Positions 9,114 through 18,766 of a stretch of DNA of 64,000 nucleotides are shown here, one piece after another (positions within the stretch are counted from its first letter, which is position 1; each line of letters starts with the position of its first letter). The notes beneath the pieces are model-generated. The model was not told the origin of the DNA. It made no database searches and saw only the letters and a list, made by a program, of their open reading frames with translations. A program made the position numbers and the translations under genes. The DNA is from Candidatus Methanoperedens sp. (GTDB lineage Archaea > Halobacteriota > Methanosarcinia > Methanosarcinales > Methanoperedenaceae), in NCBI GenBank assembly GCA_028715885.1, contig JAQUQX010000002.1, positions 62,001 through 126,000 on the forward strand. Direction: 5' to 3'.

Positions 9114-10214
9114 ATGATACCCGTAGCTGAACCATGTATAGGAAAAAAAGAACGGGAGTATGTTCTTGATTGCATAGAATCCGGATGGGTATCTTCAAGC
9201 GGAAAGTATATACTAAAGTTTGAGAAGGGTTTTAGTGAATACTGCGATACGAAATATGGGATATCATGCTCTAATGGAACGACTGCCCTGCATCTTGCTC
9301 TGCTGGCACTGGGAATTGGCAAGGGTGATGAAGTCATTGTTCCGACACTTACTTTTATAGCAACTGCAAACGCTGTGACGTACACTGGAGCCAGACCTGT
9401 TTTTGTTGATTCAGACTCAATAACCTGGAATATTGATCCCAGGAAAATTGAGGAAAAAATAACCACTAAGACGAAAGCGATAATTCCGGTTCATCTTTAT
9501 GGAAATCCTTGTAATATGGATGAAATCATGGATATTGCAGGAAAGTATGGGCTATATGTCATAGAAGATGCTGCTGAAGCCCATGGTGCGAAGTATAAAG
9601 GGAGAATGGTAGGATCTATTGGGAACATGGGATGTTTTAGTTTTTATGGAAATAAAATAATTACTACGGGCGAAGGGGGGATGATTACAACGAACGAAGA
9701 AGAAAGCGCAGATAAAATAGCGATGTTAAGAGATCATGCGATGTCAAAAGATAGAAAGTACTGGCATGATTTCATAGGTTATAATTACAGGATGACAAAT
9801 TTGCAGGCAGCTTTAGGTTTAGCTCAGCTTGAGAATATTGATAATATCATAGAGATCAAGAGGAAAAATGCGAGAATATACAGCTTCTTGCTAAGAGATG
9901 TCAAAGGAATCACATTTCCACGCGAGGAGAGCAGGGATAAAAACGTGTACTGGATGTATTCAGTACTTATTGAAGATGATTATGGGATCACCCGGGATGC
10001 CCTCATGAAAAAACTAAGCACAGAAGGGATAGACTCCAGACCGTTCTTTTATCCGATACATATTATGCCACCATACAGGGATGTCGGAGATTTTCCAGTC
10101 GCCGAAGTTCTATCTAAAAAAGGCATAAACCTTCCCTCATCGGCAAAATTGAATCGAACAGAAATAGAAAAAATCTGTAAAGTAATCCAAAAAAATGAAA
10201 GTTTTACTGGTTAG
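9114..10214 (+). CDS. DegT/DnrJ/EryC1/StrS aminotransferase, GDP-perosamine synthase-like
   Basis: The 366-residue protein is a PLP-dependent sugar aminotransferase. It has SNGTTALHLAL (phosphate binding), EDAAEAHGA (the aspartate that contacts the PLP nitrogen, near residue 152) and FSFYGNKIITTGEGG with the Schiff-base Lys181. The NK-TTGEGG context is that of GDP-perosamine synthases, which transaminate GDP-4-keto-6-deoxymannose. That substrate is exactly the product of GDP-mannose 4,6-dehydratase, encoded twice further along the locus. Together they give a plausible GDP-mannose to GDP-perosamine route. Other DegT enzymes share much of this pattern, so the sugar is a strong inference rather than proven. 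Its end overlaps the start of the next gene by 20 nt. Confidence 0.8.
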   Translation: MIPVAEPCIGKKEREYVLDCIESGWVSSSGKYILKFEKGFSEYCDTKYGISCSNGTTALHLALLALGIGKGDEVIVPTLTFIATANAVTYTGARPVFVDSDSITWNIDPRKIEEKITTKTKAIIPVHLYGNPCNMDEIMDIAGKYGLYVIEDAAEAHGAKYKGRMVGSIGNMGCFSFYGNKIITTGEGGMITTNEEESADKIAMLRDHAMSKDRKYWHDFIGYNYRMTNLQAALGLAQLENIDNIIEIKRKNARIYSFLLRDVKGITFPREESRDKNVYWMYSVLIEDDYGITRDALMKKLSTEGIDSRPFFYPIHIMPPYRDVGDFPVAEVLSKKGINLPSSAKLNRTEIEKICKVIQKNESFTG

Positions 10215-11694
10215 ACCATTCTATCATATTGATTGGTACGATTGGCCATATTATCTTATCGAGCCCCTGGGATTAGAATACATTGCCTCCATGATAAAAG
10301 GCGAACATGAGGTCAGGATATTAGATTTTATTGGCGAGTACTGGTATGAGCATTCTCCAATAAATAATAATACAATGATGCATATCGGAGCCAGTGTTAA
10401 AGAAACGCAACGCCGGATAAAATCGTACAGCCCTGATATTGTGGGGATTTCTTCACTGTTCTACACTCAGTCACAATGTGCTTATAAGGTTGCAGATATA
10501 ACAAAAGAAGTAGATAACGATATATCGGTTGTAATGGGGGGCGGGCATCCGAGTGCTTTTCCAATCCAAACACTGAAGGAGTGCGGCAGCATTGATTTCG
10601 TTGTCCATGGTGAGGGTGAATTAATCTTTAAGAACCTCATTAATAACATAAGCACTCCTGAGAAAGTTCTCGGGATAGCTTATAAAAAAAATGGAAGATA
10701 TTTTCAGAATGAACCGCAGCCCCCTATTGATATGCTTGATGAGATACCTTTTCCTTCACGGGATCTTGTTCCGTATAAAAATTATGCCAAAACAGCAGCC
10801 ATACAGTTTCGCTACGGTGCTTTACGTGAGGCTGCCAGATGTCTTGTAAATATACCCATCATTGATCAGGCATATTACCGATTGTACAATGCAATACTCC
10901 ATAGACTTCATAAGAGAATCAGACTTCCGGCCGGAAGCATTATCAGTAGTAGAGGATGTCCTCTGAACTGCTACTTTTGTGCCATCCATAATGTTTGGGG
11001 GAAAAAATACAGGATGCGCTCCGCTGAGAATGTTCTGGAAGAGATTACTCTTCTTCATGAAAAATACCATATGAACCATATCAGCATTCAAGATGATAAT
11101 TTCACAGTATCGAAAAAAAGAACAATAGATATATGCAAAGGGATTCTGGAGCATGGCCTTGATATCACACTTAATACTCCCAGTGGCGTTTATCTTCCCA
11201 GTCTTGATAAAGAAGTTCTGGAATGGATGAAAAAAGCAGGCTTTTATGAGCTTTATTTCGGAATCGAATCAGGAAACCAGAATACCCTGGATAAGATAAT
11301 TAACAAGCGACTTGATTTGGATAAAGTAAGGGAAGTTGTAAGTGTTTGTAAAGAAGTTGGAATTAAAACGGGGGGTTTCTTTGTGCTGGGTATTCCCGGT
11401 GAAACTCTTGATGCGATGGAAGATACGGTCAATTTTGCGATATCAAGTAATTTGGAGGTGGCAAGACTGTATGTCTGCCAGCCATACCCTGGCTCTCCTT
11501 TGTTTAGTGATTGTTTGAAAAACAATTATTTTATAAAAGAAATTACTCCAGATGATTTAAAGATATTTGGAGATAAATCGTTCATAAAAACAACCGATTT
11601 TACTCCGGAGGACGTGGCAAGAGTTGTTACAGAAGGCAGAGAAAAACTTCGAAAATCAGGACGACTTAATATGCCTGTAGTTGAAAAAAAGTAA
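10195..11694 (+). CDS. Cobalamin-binding radical SAM enzyme (second of four)
   Basis: This 499-residue protein has a B12-binding domain (residues 1-160, MGGGHPS and VHGEGE) and a radical SAM domain with SRGCPLNCYFC carrying cysteines 255, 259 and 262. An additional segment of about 45 residues (roughly 197-243, basic and rich in aromatic residues) lies between the two domains and is missing from the other three copies in this locus. GIPGETLDAMED is a typical barrel motif. The 20-nt overlap with the aminotransferase gene implies translational coupling, so its substrate may be an amino sugar or its carrier-linked form. Methylation of a carbon centre is the family-based guess. Confidence 0.8.
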   Translation: MKVLLVRPFYHIDWYDWPYYLIEPLGLEYIASMIKGEHEVRILDFIGEYWYEHSPINNNTMMHIGASVKETQRRIKSYSPDIVGISSLFYTQSQCAYKVADITKEVDNDISVVMGGGHPSAFPIQTLKECGSIDFVVHGEGELIFKNLINNISTPEKVLGIAYKKNGRYFQNEPQPPIDMLDEIPFPSRDLVPYKNYAKTAAIQFRYGALREAARCLVNIPIIDQAYYRLYNAILHRLHKRIRLPAGSIISSRGCPLNCYFCAIHNVWGKKYRMRSAENVLEEITLLHEKYHMNHISIQDDNFTVSKKRTIDICKGILEHGLDITLNTPSGVYLPSLDKEVLEWMKKAGFYELYFGIESGNQNTLDKIINKRLDLDKVREVVSVCKEVGIKTGGFFVLGIPGETLDAMEDTVNFAISSNLEVARLYVCQPYPGSPLFSDCLKNNYFIKEITPDDLKIFGDKSFIKTTDFTPEDVARVVTEGREKLRKSGRLNMPVVEKK

Positions 11695-11708
11695 TTATCT
11701 GGAGAGAT

Positions 11709-12458
11709 ATGTCTATTAAATACGATACAAATTATTATGAGAGCAAAAGATATTTTAGTGGCAAATACAGCGATACTGAAGGTTCAAGGGTATGGAATGA
11801 TAGATTTAGAAACATAATTACCAAAAGTGTAAATGGGAAGCTTCTTGATATTGGTACTGCATATGGTTTTTTTTTAAAAGCATGTGAATCCGGATTCGAA
11901 ACACATGGATGTGATATATCTCCCTATGCTATAGTAAAAGCTCAAAAAAATTCCCCTAAAAGTAACCTGATAGTATGCGATATATCAAAAGGTATTCCCT
12001 ACGGGGATGACACCTTTGATGTTGTCACTATGTTTGATGTAATTGAACACATCGATAAATACGACGAGCTATTGCAGGATGTTTATAGAGTTATGAAGCC
12101 ATATGGTATACTTGTTTTAACCACACCAAACAGATGGAGCAATGACTGTCTGTTCTTCGGTAAGGATTATTGGTATAAGAGGGACATTACACATAAAATA
12201 ATTTTTAGTAAAAGCCATTTAACAAAAGTCCTCTCAAGGGCAGGGTTTATTGAGATAGATATTCATACCATTGAATTTTTACATTTTGTAATAGATATCT
12301 TCCAGTCTTTATCTAAAAAGAACAAATCCGAAGAAAGAACATCCAGGGAGTTCATCAATATACCGCCATCTTTTATGAAGAGGGTCTTCCAGTTATTACA
12401 TAATATACCTTCTCCATTCGGAGCAAATCTATATGCATTCTGCAGGAAACAAGCATGA
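11709..12458 (+). CDS. Class I SAM-dependent methyltransferase
   Basis: The 249-residue protein carries LLDIGTAYGFFLKA as SAM motif I, DISPYAIVKA as the acidic end of strand 2, and FDVVTMFDVIEHI, the usual Methyltransf_11/23 pattern. TTPNRWSNDCLFFGKDYW is often seen in methyltransferases of polysaccharide clusters. A GGAGAG site sits 5 nt before the start. It lies 14 nt behind the second radical SAM gene and 20 nt ahead of a GT4 gene in the same direction, so it is probably part of one long operon. It likely performs O- or N-methylation of a sugar. Confidence 0.75.
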   Translation: MSIKYDTNYYESKRYFSGKYSDTEGSRVWNDRFRNIITKSVNGKLLDIGTAYGFFLKACESGFETHGCDISPYAIVKAQKNSPKSNLIVCDISKGIPYGDDTFDVVTMFDVIEHIDKYDELLQDVYRVMKPYGILVLTTPNRWSNDCLFFGKDYWYKRDITHKIIFSKSHLTKVLSRAGFIEIDIHTIEFLHFVIDIFQSLSKKNKSEERTSREFINIPPSFMKRVFQLLHNIPSPFGANLYAFCRKQA

Positions 12459-12478
12459 AATTATAATAAGAGGATTTA

Positions 12479-13765
12479 ATGAATATATTGATATGCGGGG
12501 ATGTGGATATACCACCCCCATATGGTGGGCTTGCAAGAAGGATTTTGACAAATACCAGCAACTGGGAAATAGAGAATAATATTTCTGTGCTTGTCTATCA
12601 TAGAAAAGCGAATATTGACAGGCTCGGATTAAAAAAATCCAGGATATATAACGTTTATGATTCTACCGATAAAGATAGCTCTTTTATTAACAATGCTAAG
12701 GTCGTATTGGCAGTTATTTACAGTTCGTTCGTTTTTTCGATAACACATCCTATTATTTCCATTAAGATTTTTTTAAAAGAGATGGGACTTTTTGCAAGGG
12801 GGAGCTTCTCTTTGATCAAGCTTCTTACAAGCCTGCACTATGCCAGAGTGGCGTATAATATTCTGGTTACCGATAGGATCAACGCAATCGAAGCTCACTA
12901 TGGGTTTGAAAGCACACTTATAGTTGAATATGTGGCAGAATCTCTGCAAATTCCAGTTGTGATCTCCTCTTATGCTGAAGCTATTTTCTGGAGGGATGCA
13001 AAGGGAAATAATATATCTTACAGGTACGACTCATTATTTGATAACACTTTTAAAAGAGCGATAAAGATAATAACCCCTAGCAAACACTGCTCAAAAGGAC
13101 CTCTAAGATTTGTTAAAGAAGAAAAGATCGATATTATATATAGCAGTATAGACACCTCACAATTTAATGGTCTCATAAACATGAAAAATAAACTCAAGCA
13201 GGAAATGGGTTATACATCAGATCGTATAGTTTTGTTTGTCGGCCAACTTGACAACCGAAAGGGGGCACACTATCTTGCAAGATGCGCAAGCACTATAGTA
13301 GGTAAAGTACCAGAGGCGAGAATCGTATTTATAGGAAATGATATGGGTGCAAAGAATGACCTTGAAGAAATAATAAAAGATATTAAGAACCGTGTAACTT
13401 TTAAAGGTGGTGTACCGGATGATGAACTCCGAAAATTTTACGTTATTGCAGATGTTCTCGTGTTCCCCTCATTATCTGACCAGGAATGCATGGGCCTTTC
13501 AATGAAAGAGGCAATGGCTGCTGGTACCCCCGTAGTGGCTTTCAACGTCGGGGGAGTTGCAGAAGCTGTAGAGGATGGCGCAACTGGTTATCTAGTCGAG
13601 CCAAAAAATGAAGGAATGTTAACCGAGAAGATAATCAAGGTATTGACAAATAATGAGAAAGATATAATGCAGGATAACTGTATACGAAAATCCAGGGAAC
13701 TCTTTGATGTGAAAGAAGCAGCAAAGAAGGAGATTGATATCCTCAGGAATTCAGCGGGAGCATGA
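12479..13765 (+). CDS. GT4 family glycosyltransferase
   Basis: The 428-residue product starts with an N-terminal Rossmann domain that includes PPPYGGLARR, the acceptor-side glycine loop. Its C-terminal donor-binding domain has VLFVGQLDNRKGAHYL, VFPSLSDQECMGLSMKEAMA and GTPVVAFNVGG, the GT4 EX7E region. Such enzymes are retaining, cytoplasmic or membrane-peripheral, and use nucleotide-activated sugars, including GDP-mannose derivatives. An intact fold with no truncation is visible. RBS-like AAGAGGA precedes the ATG. The next gene begins 1 nt after this stop codon. Confidence 0.8.
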   Translation: MNILICGDVDIPPPYGGLARRILTNTSNWEIENNISVLVYHRKANIDRLGLKKSRIYNVYDSTDKDSSFINNAKVVLAVIYSSFVFSITHPIISIKIFLKEMGLFARGSFSLIKLLTSLHYARVAYNILVTDRINAIEAHYGFESTLIVEYVAESLQIPVVISSYAEAIFWRDAKGNNISYRYDSLFDNTFKRAIKIITPSKHCSKGPLRFVKEEKIDIIYSSIDTSQFNGLINMKNKLKQEMGYTSDRIVLFVGQLDNRKGAHYLARCASTIVGKVPEARIVFIGNDMGAKNDLEEIIKDIKNRVTFKGGVPDDELRKFYVIADVLVFPSLSDQECMGLSMKEAMAAGTPVVAFNVGGVAEAVEDGATGYLVEPKNEGMLTEKIIKVLTNNEKDIMQDNCIRKSRELFDVKEAAKKEIDILRNSAGA

Positions 13766-13766
13766 A

Positions 13767-14762
13767 ATGGGCCAAGATTATCCTTTTGTTTCTGTGATCG
13801 TATTGAACTATAACGGACTACGATTCTTAGATGATTGCTTTCAATCCCTGGAAAAAATAGACTATCCGAATTTCGAGGTAGTTATGGTAGATAATAGATC
13901 TACCGATGGCAGTGTGAAATATGTTAAAGAAAACTATGGATGGATAAGGGTCATAGAAGCTCCTGAGAATAATGGTTTTGCCTATGGGAACAACATCGGC
14001 ATAAGGAACACAAAAGGTAAATATGTTTATTTATTGAACAATGACACTATCTGCACGCCTGATTTCCTGACGCGCGTTGTCGAAGAAGCTGAACTTGATC
14101 CCACAATAGGTATAGCAGGATCGTGGCCACTGGATTACAAGTATAGACAGTATAAAGATGATGCGCTCAGATTTTATGCTCATCTTCGTCACAAAACGGC
14201 TCAGGTTTCTGCAGTCGCAGGGGCTGTCATGCTTATAAGAAGGGATGCTTTGGATAAAATTGGACTTCTTGATAAGAAATATTTCCTGTATTGGGAAGAT
14301 GCTGAGTTCTGCTGGAGAGCGACTCTTATGGGTTACAAAGTTGTAATGGTTTACGACTCATTTGTATATCATCTGGTAAATGCGACTGGACTTCCCACTA
14401 AGAAACGATGGATGTATGAGTTTGTCAAAAACAAGATATACACGCATATAAAATTGATGAACTGGAGGAATTTATGTCTCTTTCTTTGTTCAGAAATTCT
14501 CAGATCGATTGGAAGAATGCTCCGAAATCCAGTTCTGGCAACTTCTGTTTTGAAGGGGTGGTGGTGGAACTTACGCAATCTTAAAATCAGCTTAATGGAA
14601 CGGAAAAAAATAAGGTCTGCTAAGAAAATAAGAGATAAAGATCTGATCGAACTGATACGCAGGGATGATAAATTAAATAAAAGGGATTTGAAGAAGCTCA
14701 GTGAACTTGCTGAGAAGGACAGGAAAATTATGAATACTCTTGATACTCAAAAGGACAAGTAG
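13767..14762 (+). CDS. GT2 family glycosyltransferase, rhamnosyltransferase-like
   Basis: I place the start at the ATG at 13767, which follows the previous stop by 1 nt and has a GCGGGAG site. A longer frame from 13734 would add 11 residues from inside the neighbouring gene. The protein has FVSVIVLNYNGLRFLDDC, the MVDNRSTDGS motif, LLNNDT as the metal-binding element, and FLYWEDAEFCWRA, the ED signature of rhamnosyl/GlcNAc transferases of the WbbL kind. The C-terminal 60 residues are highly charged and lysine-rich, perhaps a coiled region that contacts membrane. It acts on the cytoplasmic face. Confidence 0.8.
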   Translation: MGQDYPFVSVIVLNYNGLRFLDDCFQSLEKIDYPNFEVVMVDNRSTDGSVKYVKENYGWIRVIEAPENNGFAYGNNIGIRNTKGKYVYLLNNDTICTPDFLTRVVEEAELDPTIGIAGSWPLDYKYRQYKDDALRFYAHLRHKTAQVSAVAGAVMLIRRDALDKIGLLDKKYFLYWEDAEFCWRATLMGYKVVMVYDSFVYHLVNATGLPTKKRWMYEFVKNKIYTHIKLMNWRNLCLFLCSEILRSIGRMLRNPVLATSVLKGWWWNLRNLKISLMERKKIRSAKKIRDKDLIELIRRDDKLNKRDLKKLSELAEKDRKIMNTLDTQKDK

Positions 14763-14763
14763 C

Positions 14764-16182
14764 ATGAAACCAAAAGTTGTTTTGATTAATCCTCGCTGGA
14801 GAACCAGCAAGCTATACGGATTCAAATTTTTAGGTCATGGCATTTTTATGCCTTTAGGACTTGCCTATATTGCAGGTTATCTGGATTCAAAAGGAATAGA
14901 TGTCCTATTCGTTGACGCCGAAGCAGAAAAATTAACCGATACGGATGTATTAAATAAAGTCAGGATATTCAAGCCAGATGTAATCGGCGTGACCTGTGCG
15001 ACGTCGACTTTTCCATATGCATTAAGCCTCTCTACCCAATTAAAGCAGCATCTTAGTGTACCTATTGTTTTTGGTGGTGTGCATTCAACCCAATCCCCAA
15101 AGGATGTATTAAAGTATGGAGAAATTGATTTCGTGATAATGGGCGAGGGTGAGATCACTTTTTATGAGCTCATAAAAGAAATTCTGGGTGAAAGAAATTT
15201 TAAAGATGTAAAAGGGCTGGCATATAAAGATAAGGATGACGCCCACATCAATGAACCCAGGGAATTCATACAGGACCTGGATGATTTGCCCATGCCTTTC
15301 TATAAGGGTGTCCCGATCAAGAAATATAAGCCTTATGCTTATCAACCTACCCAGACTTTGCCTTTTATGACCCTGTTCTCTTCCCGTGGTTGTCCCTTTA
15401 ACTGCATATTCTGTGAAACTAAAGTCATGTGTGGCAAAAAGGTAAGATTCCACTCTCCACAGAGGGTTATCGATGATATCTTATATTTAAATTCAGAATT
15501 CGGTGTCAGAAATTTCCAATTCTTTGATGATACCCTGACAGTCAACAAGAAAAGAGTGGAAAAGATTTGTGAGTTAATAAAAGAAAATAATCTCGATATT
15601 TCGTGGAATTGTTTATCAAGGGTGGATACGATCAATACTGATCTGTTGAAAAAAATGAATGCGGCCGGGTGTGAGCTGATAGCTTTCGGTGTAGAAAGCG
15701 GAGATGACACGATACTGAAGAACATAAGGAAAGGGTGTACTACAGTGCAGGCAGAAGCAGCCTTTAAGGCGGCCAGAGAGGCAAATATGGTCATACGTGC
15801 TTTTTTCATGATAGGCAATCCAGAAGAAACAAAGGAAACTGTTTTAAAAACAATACAGTTTTCAAAATATCTGGATCCCGATTTTGTCAATTTTTCTATT
15901 ACAACTCCCTTTCCCAACTCAGAGCTATGGGACCTGTATGAAAAAGCAGGTTATATTAAACATGATGCTCATACTGATTTCACAATGTTCCATAAGCCGG
16001 CAATAAATCTTCCGGGATTATCCTCCGAAGAACTGAGCGATTTTGCAAAAAGGGCACACAGCGAGTTCTATTTGAGACCAGGATATATTCTGCGCAGGTT
16101 AAAAGAGATCAAGAACTTTGGCCAGTTCAAAGCTAAGTTCCTGGCAGGAGCCGGAATAATCTTAGATGAGATAATATCATAG
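14764..16182 (+). CDS. Cobalamin-binding radical SAM enzyme (third of four)
   Basis: Choosing the ATG at 14764, immediately after the preceding stop, gives 472 residues. The N-terminal B12-binding domain carries FGGVHST and IMGEGE, and the radical SAM motif SSRGCPFNCIFC has cysteines at 210, 214 and 217. IGNPEETKETV follows in the barrel. Its domain order and spacing match the first and fourth copies of the locus rather than the second. It is followed 9 nt later by a membrane protein gene. It probably modifies a glycan or polyprenyl-linked intermediate (inference from the operon). Confidence 0.8.
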   Translation: MKPKVVLINPRWRTSKLYGFKFLGHGIFMPLGLAYIAGYLDSKGIDVLFVDAEAEKLTDTDVLNKVRIFKPDVIGVTCATSTFPYALSLSTQLKQHLSVPIVFGGVHSTQSPKDVLKYGEIDFVIMGEGEITFYELIKEILGERNFKDVKGLAYKDKDDAHINEPREFIQDLDDLPMPFYKGVPIKKYKPYAYQPTQTLPFMTLFSSRGCPFNCIFCETKVMCGKKVRFHSPQRVIDDILYLNSEFGVRNFQFFDDTLTVNKKRVEKICELIKENNLDISWNCLSRVDTINTDLLKKMNAAGCELIAFGVESGDDTILKNIRKGCTTVQAEAAFKAAREANMVIRAFFMIGNPEETKETVLKTIQFSKYLDPDFVNFSITTPFPNSELWDLYEKAGYIKHDAHTDFTMFHKPAINLPGLSSEELSDFAKRAHSEFYLRPGYILRRLKEIKNFGQFKAKFLAGAGIILDEIIS

Positions 16183-16191
16183 GATATATTT

Positions 16192-17364
16192 ATGCTATTT
16201 TTGGATTATTTAGTAGATTATATTAAAAAGTTAGAAAATAGCAAATATCTGAATTTTAGAAATATTATAATTTTATATTTCATATCAAGACTTCTTATTG
16301 TAATCACCTTATACATTACCGGTCCATGTAACTTTGCAGACTGCATTAATTATTTTAATAATGTAAAATATGTAGTAGGCGGGGAAAACATGTATAAGAT
16401 ATGGATAGATACCGGGCTTGATGCCAATGGTGTACCATTAATGACAGATATACCTTATCAGGCAAGTTTTCCTCCCTTATTTTATCTATCTATTTCTCCA
16501 TTTGCGTTTTTGAAGTTAAGTCCTTGGAGTATGAGGCTGGTTTTCTTTATTGCAGATTTTTTAAATCTCTGGTTAATTTACCAGTTAGCAGGTCCGAAAA
16601 AGGTGGCAAGTCTGGCGTATATATTTACCCCGATTGTATTGATTCAGGGTTTAATTATACCCGAGGATGAAGTTCTTGTGGCGACTTACCTTCTTGCAAG
16701 CCTGTACTTTTTTAAGAAAAACAGGCAAAGACTTTCTGTTTTTACGCTGGCATTGGCTTTCAACCATAAAATATTTCCAATTGTCTTATTACCTCTATTC
16801 TTGATGAACACAGTTGTTAAAAAGACCGAAAAGCTTCTTCCAAAGATAGATTATAAGAATCTATTAAAATATTGTCTTATATTTATTGGAACATCGGCTG
16901 TTTTTCATGCTTTTTATTATCCTTACTGGGAAGTAGCCTACAAAATCAGGTTATTTGAATCACTCGGACATCAAAGCTTGTGGCTGCTACTCCCCTACAC
17001 ACCCAGGTTAAATACATTGGTTGTTGGAATCCTATTACTCTTGTTTTTCCTGTATAGTTATGTAAAAAAGCTCGATATGACTTCCAATTATCTCATAGGA
17101 AGTCTGATATTCGTAACATTTTATCCATCCTTATCTTTCGAACATCTGATAATGATTGTGCCATTGTTCCTGGTTTTTACAGAAATCAATCAAAAAACTA
17201 TTGCGTTCTGGATAATTTTTTCGTTAATGACTCTCGTTACGACACCAATGCCATTCCCTTTTACTTTTCCCTATGATTTCTGGCTGCCTATGATGCTTTT
17301 ATCTTTCTTGGGTTTCTATTACATAATATTTGAGCAGATTAAAAGGAGTCACTATATTTTATGA
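16192..17364 (+). CDS. Membrane mannosyltransferase-like protein (GT87/PIG-M-like)
   Basis: The 390 residues hold about nine hydrophobic helices. Features are an N-terminal loop with GPCNFADCINYF, an EDEVLVATYLLA segment, and FNHKIFPIVLLPLF, which resembles the conserved lipid-loop motif of PIG-M and GT87/DUF2029 transferases. This suggests a GT-C enzyme that uses polyprenyl-phosphate mannose (or similar) outside the membrane. The last four bases overlap the start of a DPM-like synthase gene, a natural partner because that enzyme would make the donor. Substrate identity is inferred. Confidence 0.6.
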   Translation: MLFLDYLVDYIKKLENSKYLNFRNIIILYFISRLLIVITLYITGPCNFADCINYFNNVKYVVGGENMYKIWIDTGLDANGVPLMTDIPYQASFPPLFYLSISPFAFLKLSPWSMRLVFFIADFLNLWLIYQLAGPKKVASLAYIFTPIVLIQGLIIPEDEVLVATYLLASLYFFKKNRQRLSVFTLALAFNHKIFPIVLLPLFLMNTVVKKTEKLLPKIDYKNLLKYCLIFIGTSAVFHAFYYPYWEVAYKIRLFESLGHQSLWLLLPYTPRLNTLVVGILLLLFFLYSYVKKLDMTSNYLIGSLIFVTFYPSLSFEHLIMIVPLFLVFTEINQKTIAFWIIFSLMTLVTTPMPFPFTFPYDFWLPMMLLSFLGFYYIIFEQIKRSHYIL

Positions 17365-18038
17365 AAATTTCCATTATAATTCCCGTATATAATGAAGAAA
17401 TTACAGTTTCCGCATTATTAGATATGCTGCTGAGTATTGATTTTGAAGGATTGGAAACAGAGATAATCGTCGTTGATGATGGCTCTTCCGACGATACCCC
17501 ACATATCCTGGATAGTTTTTCAAAAAGGGTCACTCTTATTCACCACCCAAGGAATATGGGAAAAGGTTCAGCTGTCAGGACAGGCTTAAAAAATGTTACA
17601 GGCGATATAATAGCAATTCAAGATGCCGATTTAGAGTACGATCCGGCAAACCTGCCAAAGCTCATAAGATTGATAAGAGAAGAAGGTAATGATGTTGTTT
17701 ATGGGTCAAGGTTTCTGGGGAATATAGAAGGTATGAGTTTTTCACATTATTTTGGGAATAAGCTTTTGACATTTATTACCAGATTACTCTACAATAGCTC
17801 AATTACTGACATGGAAACGTGCTCAAAGGTATTCAAGCGGGAGGTTTTACAGGGTGTTGAGCTTAAGTCCAATAACTTTGAGATAGAACCCGAGATAACG
17901 ATCAATATTTTAAAACGGGGGTACAGGATTCATGAAATTCCAATAAGCTACACTGGCAGGAGTAAGGAGCATAAAAAGATATCCTGGAAAGATGGTATCA
18001 CTTCTATGATTTATCTGATAAAATGTCGCTTCTGGTGA
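17361..18038 (+). CDS. GT2 polyprenyl-phosphate sugar synthase (DPM1-like)
   Basis: The 225-residue protein contains SIIIPVYNEEITVSALL, the VVDDGSSDDTP donor loop, IIAIQDADLEYDP with the DAD metal site, and SRFLGNIEG before the C-terminal helices. The EIEPEI segment is close to that of archaeal DPM synthases. It transfers a sugar from a nucleotide donor to polyprenyl phosphate on the cytoplasmic face. The ATGA overlap with the membrane transferase gene shows tight coupling. The sugar could be mannose or the perosamine made nearby. Confidence 0.8.
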   Translation: MKISIIIPVYNEEITVSALLDMLLSIDFEGLETEIIVVDDGSSDDTPHILDSFSKRVTLIHHPRNMGKGSAVRTGLKNVTGDIIAIQDADLEYDPANLPKLIRLIREEGNDVVYGSRFLGNIEGMSFSHYFGNKLLTFITRLLYNSSITDMETCSKVFKREVLQGVELKSNNFEIEPEITINILKRGYRIHEIPISYTGRSKEHKKISWKDGITSMIYLIKCRFW

Positions 18039-18043
18039 ACAGC

Positions 18044-18679
18044 ATGTCCAAATATAGCTTTTACTCAAATACATATGGAGCGCAGGAGAGATCTATAGGA
18101 CTCGTTGGGGAAAACAGGGTGGTTCTTGAAGTGGGTTGCTCGACTGGATATGTATCATCGAGGCTAAAAAAAAATAACTGCAATGTTTATGGTATTGAAC
18201 TTGATCCTGAAGCAGCCGTAATTGCCAGGGAACATTGTGAGGATGTGCTAATTGGAGATATCGAGAGGATGGAAACATTGCCTTATTCCCCCAGGCAATT
18301 TGATGTAATTCTTTTTGGTGATGTACTGGAGCATCTTAGAAATCCCGACATCATATTGAAGAAACTAAAGCCGTTTTTGAAAGATAATGGGCATATCGTG
18401 GTCACGCTGCCCAACATCACCTACTGGTCCTCAAGGCTTAAAATATTTATGGGAAATTTTGAGTATACTGATCACGGGATACTGGACTCGACACACTTGC
18501 GGTTCTTTAATTACATATCAGCAAAGAGGTTGCTTGAAGAAAATGGATTTATGATCATAAAACAGGATTTTGTTCCACCGATGATTTTCCCAATAAGCAC
18601 AATTTGCTATTTTTTTGCCAGGCTTTTCCCCAATCTTCTGGCATTTCAGTTCATATTTGTGGCCAAAAAAGGAGCGTGA
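18044..18679 (+). CDS. Class I SAM-dependent methyltransferase
   Basis: From the ATG at 18044 (211 residues; a start at 18023 inside the previous gene is possible but less economical) the protein shows VLEVGCSTGYVSSRL, YGIELDPEAAVIAREHC and FDVILFGDVLEHL, which are SAM motifs I to III of the Methyltransf_23 type. LPNITYWSSRLKIFMG and HLRFFN are common in glycan-cluster methyltransferases. It is adjacent to the DPM-like gene and ends the dense operon, about 90 bp before the first gmd gene. Sugar O-methylation is likely, with the position unknown. Confidence 0.75.
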   Translation: MSKYSFYSNTYGAQERSIGLVGENRVVLEVGCSTGYVSSRLKKNNCNVYGIELDPEAAVIAREHCEDVLIGDIERMETLPYSPRQFDVILFGDVLEHLRNPDIILKKLKPFLKDNGHIVVTLPNITYWSSRLKIFMGNFEYTDHGILDSTHLRFFNYISAKRLLEENGFMIIKQDFVPPMIFPISTICYFFARLFPNLLAFQFIFVAKKGA

Positions 18680-18766
18680 GTCGATATACCCCCACTACCA
18701 TGAATAACGATTTAATAGATCATCACAGGAAAGTATTTGAAATATAATTAAGCTATAAAGGAAGCA